NCBI GenBank assembly: GCA_947581795.1
Contig: CANPVS010000004.1
Location: forward strand, 1-64,000
From: an uncultured Oscillospiraceae bacterium
GTDB taxonomy: Bacteria > Bacillota > Clostridia > Oscillospirales > Oscillospiraceae
Length of the DNA stretch: 64,000 nucleotides
Reading direction: 5' to 3'
Part shown: piece by piece, positions 56,161 to 64,000 of the stretch
Numbering within the stretch: the stretch's first letter is position 1
Layout: each line of letters starts with the position of its first letter
Made by a program: the position numbers and the translations under genes
Notes under the pieces: model-generated
What the model was told of the DNA's origin: nothing
Seen by the model: only the letters and a program-made list of their open reading frames with translations
Database searches by the model: none

Positions 56161-59100
56161 TCACTTGCTGTTCCCGGGAAGGGGGCAGTCCGCCGCCTCC
56201 CGCCGGCGCAGATACCACAGAGCCGCCTGCTTCACGGGCAGTTTGTATATCCGCTCCATGGCGGCGGCGTAGGCCTGGAGCTGGCCGGTGTACCGCTCGG
56301 GGTGGACCTCCCCGTCGGTCTTGAAGTCTATCACCGTGAGGGCGCCCGCCTCCTGGATGCAGCAGTCCACCACGCCCTGCAGGAGGATCTCCTCCTCCGC
56401 CGGGGCCTGGGGATACCACAGGGACGCCGGGCAGAGCAGGGAGAACTTGAATTCCCGTATCACCCGGTCCGCCTTTAAAAGCCTCTGCCCCAGCTCCGAG
56501 CGGAAGAAGGCCAGGATGTCCCCCGGGTCCACGGCCCGGGCCTGGCGCGCGTCCAGAAAGCCCATGGCCTCCAGCCGGGCGATCTCGGCGGATATCTCCT
56601 CCTCCGAACCGGTCTTTTTAAAGTCGATGTGCTGCATGACCAGGTGGGCCGCCACGCCCCGCTCCGGGCCGGTCAGGTCCCGCGACTGGCGGCCGAAGTC
56701 CGGCTTCCGAAGCCGGGCCGTCATGGCCGGGGCCTTCACCAGCTCCGCCGCCTCCGGGTCCGCTGTGTCCGGGGCCAGTTCCCGGGCCGCTGTGGCCGTC
56801 ATCTTGGAGGGCAGGGCCACCGCCGCCTCATAGGGATATGTCCAGGCCAGCCGCTCCGCGAGCGTGTCCGTCAGGGCCGGATCCGCCGGGGACAGGGGCT
56901 TTTCCCCCTCCGCTGCCGGGACCGCCGCCGTCTCCTCCGGAGAGAGCAGCTTGATCTGGATGGTCTCGCCGCCGTCCGCCGCCGCGGCCTCCATAAGCCA
57001 GGGCAGGGCGCTGCCCGCCCGCATCAGCTCCCGGGGGGTTATGACCGCCCCACCGGTGCCGCAGGCGGCCAGCTTTTCCGCCGCCTTGCCGGTCATGCCC
57101 GTCATGATGAGCCGCTCCTTCGCCCGGGTCATGGACACATAGAGGACACGCTCCTGCTCAGACAGCTCCTCCCGCTTTTCCGCGAGGTCGATGGCCCGCC
57201 AGCACAGGGTGGGCCAGCTCACGCCCCGGACCGCGTCCGTCACCTTCATGCCCAGGCCCAGCTTTTCATGGCACAGCACCTGTCTGGCCCCCTGGCGGTT
57301 CCAGCCGTGGCCCAGGCCCGCCAGGAACACCACGGGGAACTCCAGGCCCTTGGACTTGTGTATGCTGGTGATCTGCACCGCGTCGTTCAAAGCGGGGGCC
57401 GGGGGCTCCTGGCCCCGGCGCTCCAGGTCCCGCAGCCACGCCACGAACCGGAAAAGCCCGTGGCTGCCGCTCTCTTCAAACTGGCGGGCATACTCATAAA
57501 GCTGCATGAGCTCCGCCGTCCGCCGTCCGCCGTCCGCCATGGCGCCGCATATGGTCATAAGCTCTGTCTTATCGTAGAGCCTTCGCAGAAGGCTGTCCGC
57601 CGGCTCCTCCCGGGCGAAGCTGCGCAGGTCCTGCACGGTATCCACGAACCGGCGGCAGCGCTCATCCTCCCGGGCGCGGAGGCACAGCGCGTCCCACAGG
57701 TCGCCCTTTCCCGCCGTCCGGACGGCGGACAGCTCGTCGGGAGTAAAGCCGAAGGGCAGGCCCCGCAGCGCCGCGATGAGGGGTACGTCCTGGCGGGGAT
57801 TGTCCGCCACGGCCAGCATGCTGATGGCAAAGCTGATCTCCGGCTGGGAGAAGAAGGCTCCTCCCTCCCTGGCGCTCACGGGCACGCCCGCCTCCTCCAG
57901 CGCCCGGCGGTAGACCCCGCCGGTGGTGCCCGGCGTACGAAGGAGCAGGGCGATGTCCCCGTACCGCACGGGACGCTGTCCGCCCAGGCCGTCGGAGACA
58001 AGAGGCCGCTCCCGTTCCACCATCTCCCGGATGCGCCGGGCCACATAGGCCGCCTCCATGGCGTTCTTGTCCGGGGCGTCCTCGTCCGCGTCCCGGCTGT
58101 CCAAAAGGCACAACTCCGGCTTTGCCTCCCCCTCGGGGGGATAGTCCGCCCCGGGGATCAGCCGGGCGGCGTCATCGTAAGCCACATCCCCCAGCTCCGG
58201 GGACATGATGCGGGAGAACACCGCGTTACAGGCGTCCAGAACGCATTTCCGGCTGCGGAAATTCTCCTGCAGGAGCACCAGCTCCCCCGGACCGCCGGCG
58301 CGAAAATCCGCGTATTTTTCGTTGAATATGCCCGGCTCGGCCATGCGGAAGCGGTACACGGACTGCTTCACATCGCCCACCATAAAGAGGTTTTTCCCCT
58401 CGCCGGACACCCGCCGGAAGATGGTCTCCTGCACCCGGTTCACGTCCTGGTACTCGTCCACCATCACCTCGGCGAACCGGGCGGACACCGTCCACGCCAA
58501 GGCCGTGGGGCCGTTCTCCCCGTCGCACAGAAGCGCCACGCACATGTGCTCCAGGTCCGCGAAGTCCAGGCTCTCCGCCCGTTTTTTCCGCTGGGCGTAC
58601 TCGCTGTCCAGGTCCCGCACAAGCCCCACCAGGGCCGTCAGGGGCGCTTTGGACGCCGCCGCTCCGGCCAGAAGCGCCCGGCTGTCCCCGGCCAGAGCCG
58701 TGCGCAGACGGCCGGACGCCGCCTTGGCCTCCTTCCACACCGCCTTCACCGCGTCTGTGTCTCCCGTATAGTTCCGGAGGGAGCCCAGCCGGGGGTCCGG
58801 CTCCGCCGCCGCGGTCCGGGCCTTTTCCCAGCTCTCGCCGCAGGCCCGGGCGATGTCCCGGAAGTGCAGGGCCATATCCGCGAAGGAGGGGCCGTAGCTC
58901 TTTCGGACCGGCTCGGCCTCCGCGCTTTGCATATACCACTCCACCGCCTGGTCCAGTTTCGACCCCTGATAGGCGGCCTCCGCCGCCGCGTCGTCCAGGA
59001 TGGCCCGGCCCCAGGGAGTCTGGGCCGCGTCCGTGAGGTCCGCGGCGTCCAGCCTGGACAGGGTCCCCTCCGCCCAGGCCCAGGGGAAGGGGTAGCTTCG

Positions 59101-59646
59101 CATCTTCTGGTACAGCGCCAGCACCGTCTGGCCAAGGGCGGCGTCGTCCCGGCCCGCGCCCACACTGTCCACCAGCGTGCGCAGGCCCGCGTCCGTCTCT
59201 ATGCGCTCATAGGCCCGGTCCAGCACGTCCTCCAAAGCCCGTTCCAGGAGGCTTTGCGCCCGCTCCGTGTCCAGCACCGCGAACCCGGAGGACACCCCCA
59301 GCACATGGGCGTTCTCCCGCACCAGGGCGGTGCAGAAGCTGTCGATGGTGCCGATCTGGGCCCGGTACAGGAGGGCGCTCTGCCGCCGCAGGCGGACGTT
59401 GGCCGGGTCCGCCCCGATGCGCTCGTTCAGCTCCGAGAGGATGCGCCCCCGCAGTTCCGCCGCCGCGGCCCTGGTGAACGTGATGACCAGAAACCGGTCG
59501 ATGTCCTCTCCCTCCAGGACCCGGGCCATGAGCCGCTCGGTGAGCACTCTCGTCTTGCCGCTGCCCGCCGCGGCGCTCACCAGCGCCGCGTGGCCCCGCA
59601 AATTTACCGCCCTGGCCTGGGAGGGCGTCAGTTTTATATCGCTCAT
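56161..59646 (-). CDS. addA: ATP-dependent helicase/nuclease subunit A
   Basis: 1161 aa UvrD-type helicase with C-terminal nuclease. Walker A AAAGSGKTRVLTERL (about 27-41), VMVDEYQDVN (Walker B), QITSIHKSKGLEFPVVFLAG and VLYVSMTRAKERL (late helicase motifs), and C-terminal EILLQGVVDCC with ALTVIDFKTD (nuclease motif). Works with AddB to resect double-strand breaks up to Chi. The start at 59646 overlaps the addB stop (ATGA). Confidence 0.96.
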   Translation of the reverse strand: MSDIKLTPSQARAVNLRGHAALVSAAAGSGKTRVLTERLMARVLEGEDIDRFLVITFTRAAAAELRGRILSELNERIGADPANVRLRRQSALLYRAQIGTIDSFCTALVRENAHVLGVSSGFAVLDTERAQSLLERALEDVLDRAYERIETDAGLRTLVDSVGAGRDDAALGQTVLALYQKMRSYPFPWAWAEGTLSRLDAADLTDAAQTPWGRAILDDAAAEAAYQGSKLDQAVEWYMQSAEAEPVRKSYGPSFADMALHFRDIARACGESWEKARTAAAEPDPRLGSLRNYTGDTDAVKAVWKEAKAASGRLRTALAGDSRALLAGAAASKAPLTALVGLVRDLDSEYAQRKKRAESLDFADLEHMCVALLCDGENGPTALAWTVSARFAEVMVDEYQDVNRVQETIFRRVSGEGKNLFMVGDVKQSVYRFRMAEPGIFNEKYADFRAGGPGELVLLQENFRSRKCVLDACNAVFSRIMSPELGDVAYDDAARLIPGADYPPEGEAKPELCLLDSRDADEDAPDKNAMEAAYVARRIREMVERERPLVSDGLGGQRPVRYGDIALLLRTPGTTGGVYRRALEEAGVPVSAREGGAFFSQPEISFAISMLAVADNPRQDVPLIAALRGLPFGFTPDELSAVRTAGKGDLWDALCLRAREDERCRRFVDTVQDLRSFAREEPADSLLRRLYDKTELMTICGAMADGGRRTAELMQLYEYARQFEESGSHGLFRFVAWLRDLERRGQEPPAPALNDAVQITSIHKSKGLEFPVVFLAGLGHGWNRQGARQVLCHEKLGLGMKVTDAVRGVSWPTLCWRAIDLAEKREELSEQERVLYVSMTRAKERLIMTGMTGKAAEKLAACGTGGAVITPRELMRAGSALPWLMEAAAADGGETIQIKLLSPEETAAVPAAEGEKPLSPADPALTDTLAERLAWTYPYEAAVALPSKMTATAARELAPDTADPEAAELVKAPAMTARLRKPDFGRQSRDLTGPERGVAAHLVMQHIDFKKTGSEEEISAEIARLEAMGFLDARQARAVDPGDILAFFRSELGQRLLKADRVIREFKFSLLCPASLWYPQAPAEEEILLQGVVDCCIQEAGALTVIDFKTDGEVHPERYTGQLQAYAAAMERIYKLPVKQAALWYLRRREAADCPLPGNSK

Positions 59647-62600
59647 GCCTTGATCCTCTCCCATGCCTCGTCGGTGGTCAGCTTCGTGCGCATGCGCCAG
59701 CCATTGCCCGTCCCGTCAAAGAGACAGACCTCCTTGAAGTCGCAGAAGGTGCAGGCGGTCTCCCGGCTGGACTTGTACCAGGGGTCGCAGGTCACGCTGC
59801 CGGCTTTGAGCTCCCCGGCCAGGTCCGCCAACGTCTTGTCTATGAACCGGCTCAGGGCGCCGAACTGCTCCAGGGAGGCCAGCGTCCCCCCGGCCGCGGC
59901 GGCGTGCTCTCCACTGCCCGTGATCTTCACGGGCAAAAACCGCTTGTCCTTCCCCGGCTCCATGGCCTCCAGCACCTCGCCGTCCGCCAGGACCAGACCG
60001 CTGCGGCGGGCGGCGGCGCGCCGGAGCCTGGCCAGCTCCTCGTCCGTCACATCCCCGGGGGCGTTCACCACGTCGAACCGGGCCATGGAGTAGAGCACCC
60101 CCGCGGGCTTGATCTTCTTCGCGCCGAAGTAGTCCCCGCCCCGCTCCGTCAGCGCGAAGAGATAGAGGAGCATCTGCATGTTGAGCCCCTGGCACACGTC
60201 GGCCAGGTCGAACTTCTTCACGCCGGTCTTGTAGTCCGTGATACGCAGATACAGGGTATCCCCCTGCACCCAGCCGTCCACCCGGTCCGCCCGGCCGGTG
60301 ACCGCCGGGCCGTCCCCCTCTGCCGGGGCCAGCACGCCCTCCCCGGCCAGGTCCAGCTCCAGGTCCAGGGGCTGGAATTTGGATACCCGCAGCTCCTCCC
60401 ACATGTCCTTCACCACCCGGCGCACCGTGGTGCGCAGCCGACGGAACAGGTAGGCGAAGCGGGCGGTCTTGTCGGCGAAGCCCCGCAGTTCTTCCTCGAT
60501 ATACTTGTCCACATACTTGTCCGCGAGAGCGGCGATCTGTCCCTCGTCCACCGCGGCGAAGCCCCCCGCGGCCATGGCGTCCCGGGCCACGTTCTCCAGC
60601 ACATAGTGCATGAACGTGCCATAGTCCCGGGGGGCGAAAGCCGCCGGGACCCGGGGCCTGGCCCGCAGGCCGTACTGGAGAAAGTAGGAGAACCGGCACC
60701 CGGCAAATTTCTCCGCCCGGCTGGGGGACATTTTGGGCTCCGGGCCGTACAGCGCCCGGACCGACCCGGCCCCCAGAGAGCCCAGCGCCGCCTGGGCCGC
60801 GCTGGCCAGGCGCTCCAGCTCCGGCCCGTGGCCCGCGGCGGCGAAATAGTCCCGTGCCGCGAGGCACAGGTCCTCCGCCTCCCCCCGCTGGCCCCGGAGG
60901 GCCAGGGCAAAGGCCGGACGGACCGCGAAGGTCCGGGCCCGGAGGATATCCCCCTGCACGGGGGTCACGCCCAGCAGGTCTTTCGCCCGGCCGATGAGCA
61001 GGCTGGGCCGGGCCTCGCCGCCCTCGCCGTCCACCGCGGACCAGCTCATATACAGGCTCTCCGAGGGCAGGGAAAGGCAGCTGTAAATGCGCCCCAGCTC
61101 CCGGCTCAGGTCCTCCTCCGCCCCGCCCAGCTCCAGGCCCAGGGCGGTGAGCTCCTCCCGTTCGTCGGCGGTGAACACGCCCCCCGCCTCCTCCGGGGCC
61201 GGGATGCGCCCGTCCGCCGCGCCCAGAAGCAGCAGATGCCGGGTGTGCCGCCGGCGCATGGCGTCGATCTCTCCGGCGCTGACCCGGTCCAGGGACACGG
61301 GTATCACGTTCACGTCGTACTTGGACAGCATGAGGGTGAAAAGCCCCTGGAACCGCTGGGCGTCCATGGCCGTATCCCCCAGCACAGCGGCGAACTGCTC
61401 CAGCGCCGAGCACAGGATGTCCCACAGCCGGGCGTGCTCCGCCGCCGCCTCGGGCCGTCCTTCGGCGGTGAGCTCCGCCGTCCGCTGCTCTATCTTTTCG
61501 GCCAGGGAGGTGTCCTCCAGAAACGCCGCCAGGGCCACGGCTTGCTCCCTGGCGGTGACGGCTTGTCCCGTCCGCCGCTCCAGGGCCTTCAGGGGGCCGA
61601 TGACCGCCCGGCGCAGGCCGTTCAGCTTCTCCAGAGCCTTTTGGGCCCGCTCGTCCATCTCCTGGTTATACCCCTCCGGGTGCATGGTCCAGGGCCTGTC
61701 CCACAGACCGCCCCGGATGCCCCACAGAAGGGCGTAGTTTTCCAGTTCGTCCGTCTCCTCCAGGGAGACGGGACCCAAGCCGGTCTTCAGCCAGCCGAAC
61801 ACCGCCTCGTATTCATAGCCCCGGCACACTGCCTCCAGGGCGGAGGAGATGGCCAGGGGCAGGCTCTTTTGCAGGGTGTCCCCCCGGCCGGACAGGAACA
61901 GAGGCACCCCGTACCGGGCGCAGGCGCTCTCCAGGGCCGTGCGGTAGTCGCCAAAGCCCCGGACCGCCACGGCCATGTCCCGCCACCGGCAGCCTGCACG
62001 GGCCAGCTCCGCCATCCGGGCCGCCGCCAATTCGCATTCCTCGGAGATGTCCCCCGCCCGGACGCAGGTCACCGCATCCGTCCCGCCCTCCCAGGCGGGC
62101 GCGCCGAAGTCATAGAGGTGGTCGCAGTAATACCGGATGGGCGGCGTCTGGCCTGACCGCTCCACCCACTGCTCCACATATTCCGCGCCGTACTCCGCCG
62201 CGAGGTTTTTCAGCCACCGGGCGGTGGCCAGGGGCAGAGAAAAGGCCCCCTCGTCCCGCTCGCCGCAGGTGAGGCACACGGTCAGGTCCGCGCCGGAGCG
62301 GACGATCTGGCGCAGGACCTCCTTTTCCAGGCGGGTGAAGTCGGAAAAGCCGTCGGCGTAGTACCGGCCGTAGATATGGCTGTCCCCCAGCAGGGCCGCC
62401 AGGGCCTGGAGCCGGTCGGCGCTGTCCGCGCCGGAGCGGCTCTGCACGGCGGTATATCCCTCCGCCAGCAGGCTCAGATCCCGCAGCTTGTCGGAGAGGG
62501 CCCCCGCGGTCTTTTCCGCCGCGGCCGCCAGATCGGCCGCCGAGACCCCGGCGTTTCGCAGCTCCTCCATGGCCCGGGTGAGACTGTCCAGGGTCCGGGG

Positions 62601-62936
62601 CTCCCGGCGGCCCCGGTGGTAGACCCGAAGCTGCCCCTCCAGGCCCTCCGCCGCCACAGCCATGCAGAGGAGCCGGCCGCCCCCGTCCATGGCGGGCTTT
62701 CCGCCGCCCACCTCCGAAAACACCTTTCGCGCCAGCCCCGTGAAGGACAGCACCTCCCCGTACCGGCTCAGCGTGTCCCCCGCCGCGGCGCAGAGCTCCC
62801 GCTCCGCCTCGTGGCTGTACTGCTCCGGCACCAGAAGGACCGTCTTCCCGTCGCCCTGGCGCACATATTCTGCTATCTCGCCGAACACCAGCGCCGTCTT
62901 GCCCGCGCCGGCCCGGCCCAATATCGTCTGTACCAT
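59643..62936 (-). CDS. addB: ATP-dependent helicase/nuclease subunit B
   Basis: 1097 aa. Walker A GRAGAGKTALVFGEI at the N-terminus, ADGRIP-type LLGAADGRIPAPEE, C-terminal nuclease ITDYKTGVKKFD, and Fe-S cysteines: one in FAGCRFSYFLQYGL and three in ACTFCDFKEVC near the end. The ATG at 62936 is only 6 bp after a TATAAT, so the mRNA is probably leaderless. The longer frame to 63008 covers the mntP terminator and is rejected. AddA follows by a 4-nt overlap. Confidence 0.96.
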   Translation of the reverse strand: MVQTILGRAGAGKTALVFGEIAEYVRQGDGKTVLLVPEQYSHEAERELCAAAGDTLSRYGEVLSFTGLARKVFSEVGGGKPAMDGGGRLLCMAVAAEGLEGQLRVYHRGRREPRTLDSLTRAMEELRNAGVSAADLAAAAEKTAGALSDKLRDLSLLAEGYTAVQSRSGADSADRLQALAALLGDSHIYGRYYADGFSDFTRLEKEVLRQIVRSGADLTVCLTCGERDEGAFSLPLATARWLKNLAAEYGAEYVEQWVERSGQTPPIRYYCDHLYDFGAPAWEGGTDAVTCVRAGDISEECELAAARMAELARAGCRWRDMAVAVRGFGDYRTALESACARYGVPLFLSGRGDTLQKSLPLAISSALEAVCRGYEYEAVFGWLKTGLGPVSLEETDELENYALLWGIRGGLWDRPWTMHPEGYNQEMDERAQKALEKLNGLRRAVIGPLKALERRTGQAVTAREQAVALAAFLEDTSLAEKIEQRTAELTAEGRPEAAAEHARLWDILCSALEQFAAVLGDTAMDAQRFQGLFTLMLSKYDVNVIPVSLDRVSAGEIDAMRRRHTRHLLLLGAADGRIPAPEEAGGVFTADEREELTALGLELGGAEEDLSRELGRIYSCLSLPSESLYMSWSAVDGEGGEARPSLLIGRAKDLLGVTPVQGDILRARTFAVRPAFALALRGQRGEAEDLCLAARDYFAAAGHGPELERLASAAQAALGSLGAGSVRALYGPEPKMSPSRAEKFAGCRFSYFLQYGLRARPRVPAAFAPRDYGTFMHYVLENVARDAMAAGGFAAVDEGQIAALADKYVDKYIEEELRGFADKTARFAYLFRRLRTTVRRVVKDMWEELRVSKFQPLDLELDLAGEGVLAPAEGDGPAVTGRADRVDGWVQGDTLYLRITDYKTGVKKFDLADVCQGLNMQMLLYLFALTERGGDYFGAKKIKPAGVLYSMARFDVVNAPGDVTDEELARLRRAAARRSGLVLADGEVLEAMEPGKDKRFLPVKITGSGEHAAAAGGTLASLEQFGALSRFIDKTLADLAGELKAGSVTCDPWYKSSRETACTFCDFKEVCLFDGTGNGWRMRTKLTTDEAWERIKA

Positions 62937-62942
62937 ACCTCG

Positions 62943-62948
62943 ATTATA
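62943..62948 (-). promoter_or_regulatory. Extended -10 promoter of addBA
   Basis: TATAAT (62948-62943) with TGC upstream on the minus strand. +1 would fall on the A of the addB start codon at 62936. Confidence 0.65.
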
Positions 62949-62981
62949 GCATAGTTCGCGCTTATCGCACAGATATTTTAA

Positions 62982-63002
62982 CGCCTCCCGGCAAGGGAGG
63001 CG
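62982..63002 (-). terminator. Terminator of mntP
   Basis: CGCCTCCC (62982-62989) / GGGAGGCG (62995-63002). On the minus strand a TTAAAATAT follows. Confidence 0.75.
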
Positions 63003-63012
63003 CTTCATGTAT

Positions 63013-63567
63013 TCAGAACGAGATGAGGTCCAGCGCCTCCAGCAGCATTTTGAGCCCCAGCAGGCATAAGATCGCTCCGCCGGCGGTCCGGGCCGCCCGC
63101 CGCCGGTTCTGGCCCACCCGGCTTCCGAAGGACGCCCCCGCTGTGGAGAGACAGCCCATCACAACCGCCACCATAGCCCCCGCCCGCGGGGCGGGCACCT
63201 CCATCATGGCGAAGGCCACACCCACGGTCATGGCGTCTATGCTGGTGGCCAGGGACAGGGCCGCGATGGATCCGGCCGTCTGGCCGCCCTGGGGCGCCTC
63301 CTCCGGCTGCCGGGCCTGGCGCAGCATCCGCACGCCCATGGCCGCCAGCAGCAGCCCCGCCACCCAGGGATACATGGCCGCGAGGGAGTCGGGCAGTCCC
63401 GCCCCCACCGCGTAGCCCAGCAGGAGCATCCCCACGTGAAAGCCGCTCATGATGGCCACGATGGGCCCGATGCGCCGCGGCCCGGCGGCCATGCCCATGC
63501 ACACCGACGCGGCGAACCCGTCCATGCTCAGACCGAATACCAGCAGCAGCTGTTCCAATATATGCAA
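63013..63567 (-). CDS. mntP: Manganese efflux pump MntP
   Basis: 184 aa with six hydrophobic segments and two related halves: GLSMDGFAASVCMGMA and ATSIDAMTVGVAFAMM, each with the conserved Asp that binds metal. Exports manganese. The start is a TTG at 63567 with GGGAGGATAGGAATT upstream, matching the usual short N-terminus; the open frame to 63729 is not supported. No mntP (yybP-ykoY) riboswitch is visible in the 80 bp upstream. Confidence 0.88.
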   Translation of the reverse strand: MHILEQLLLVFGLSMDGFAASVCMGMAAGPRRIGPIVAIMSGFHVGMLLLGYAVGAGLPDSLAAMYPWVAGLLLAAMGVRMLRQARQPEEAPQGGQTAGSIAALSLATSIDAMTVGVAFAMMEVPAPRAGAMVAVVMGCLSTAGASFGSRVGQNRRRAARTAGGAILCLLGLKMLLEALDLISF

Positions 63568-63645
63568 AATTCCTATCCTCCCAATCCCGGACGTTCCCGC
63601 CCGTATATTGCAGGATATGCCCGACCGGCCCGGGCGGTGAAGGCA

Positions 63646-63674
63646 TTGACCGGCTTGAAAACGAGTGTTATAAT
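63646..63674 (+). promoter_or_regulatory. Promoter of the gene at 63713
   Basis: TTGACC (63646-63651), 17 bp, TATAAT (63669-63674). Confidence 0.8.
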
Positions 63675-63712
63675 ACAGTGTCAAATTGTAATTTGGGGGT
63701 TTAGGAGCTTCT

Positions 63713-64000
63713 ATGTGGGTATCGGACAAGTGGCGGGACTATGAGCTCATCGACGCCTCCGGCGGGGAAAAGCTGGAGCGCTGGGGCAGCCATATCCTTC
63801 TGCGCCCGGACCCCCAGGCCATATGGGCCACGGAGCGCTCCGATCCCCGCTGGCGGCGGCCCGACGCCCGCTACCGCCGGTCCGCCTCCGGCGGCGGCGC
63901 CTGGGAGAAGAACGACCTGCCCGCCTCCTGGAAGATACGCTACGGCGCGCTCACCTTCCAGGTCAAGCCCATGAGCTTCAAGCACACCGGCCTCTTCCCC
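63713..64000 (+). CDS. Class I SAM-dependent rRNA methyltransferase, N-terminal part
   Basis: 96 codons, cut by the window end. WVSDKWRDYELIDASGGEKLERWG, LLRPDPQAIW and KHTGLFP resemble the start of COG1092-type methyltransferases that lack a PUA domain. TTAGGAGCTTCT precedes the ATG. The catalytic domain lies outside the window, so the family call is provisional. Confidence 0.65.
   Translation, partial: MWVSDKWRDYELIDASGGEKLERWGSHILLRPDPQAIWATERSDPRWRRPDARYRRSASGGGAWEKNDLPASWKIRYGALTFQVKPMSFKHTGLFP

Noticed and set aside
56629-60093. 1154-aa open frame on the plus strand across addA/addB
   Set aside because: It is antisense to two complete, motif-bearing genes, lacks a ribosome site and has low-complexity His/Gly/Arg/Pro composition typical of GC-rich shadow frames.

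Overview
The window is a GC-rich stretch of a Gram-positive chromosome, most likely a gut-type Clostridia of the Oscillospiraceae / Flavonifractor-Oscillibacter kind. This is inferred from AddAB rather than RecBCD, a tryptophan T-box, type I toxin-like loci, DUF1292 and DUF1294 genes, TTG/GTG starts, strong AGGAGG ribosome sites and dispersed short palindromic repeats. No tRNA, rRNA, CRISPR array, transposase or prophage module was found. Nearly every large antisense ORF is a shadow of a real gene caused by GC-rich codon use.

Layout. 1-4.0 kb: a 38-aa ORF, a queuosine-precursor transporter with a structured leader, a formate/nitrite channel, and lysA with an overlapping class I amidotransferase. 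4.1-6.5 kb: an accessory island with an XRE regulator, a long operator-like inverted repeat, an unknown protein, and a minus-strand cassette. The cassette resembles a ribosomally made peptide pathway: a Nif11-type double-glycine leader precursor interrupted at a run of ten G, a 295-aa protein resembling ABBA-fold peptide prenyltransferases, and a remnant of a second precursor. 6.5-12 kb: a four-gene MacAB-type ABC export operon with two adaptor subunits. 12-17 kb: EamA transporter, surface-type proteins, prfC. 17.0-17.5 kb: a DUF559 nuclease gene framed by REP-like inverted repeats and by two copies of the prfC terminator palindrome. 17.5-21 kb: small regulators and a compact minus-strand operon.

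21-31 kb: hexuronate use. A TRAP transporter (dctP, dctQ, dctM) and a cupin read left. uxaC, an MFS transporter, uxaB and uxaA read right. With eda-kdgK at 45.9-47.5 kb this forms a complete route from glucuronate/galacturonate to pyruvate and glyceraldehyde-3-phosphate. 31-45 kb: HIT protein, csaB, endonuclease IV, DegV, uvrB, an rRNA methyltransferase, peptidase U32, an SH3/NlpC-P60 hydrolase and a class A PBP. 45 kb: DUF1292, a probable 6S RNA, then eda-kdgK. 47.5-49.5 kb: a lipoprotein and a type I toxin-antitoxin locus bounded by direct repeats. 49.5-55.6 kb: AlaX, DUF1294, psuG, then a Trp T-box controlling trpX-trpY-trpZ, with a nested repeat between trpX and trpY. 55.8-64 kb: rpmE, addBA, mntP and the start of an rRNA methyltransferase gene.

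Most notable: the putative prenylated-peptide cassette with its G10 tract; the DUF559/REP element; two families of structured repeats, one showing compensatory base changes; the toxin/antisense pair; and two genes (DUF1294, addB) whose -10 boxes predict leaderless mRNAs. Family names come from sequence reading and memory. No database search was run.
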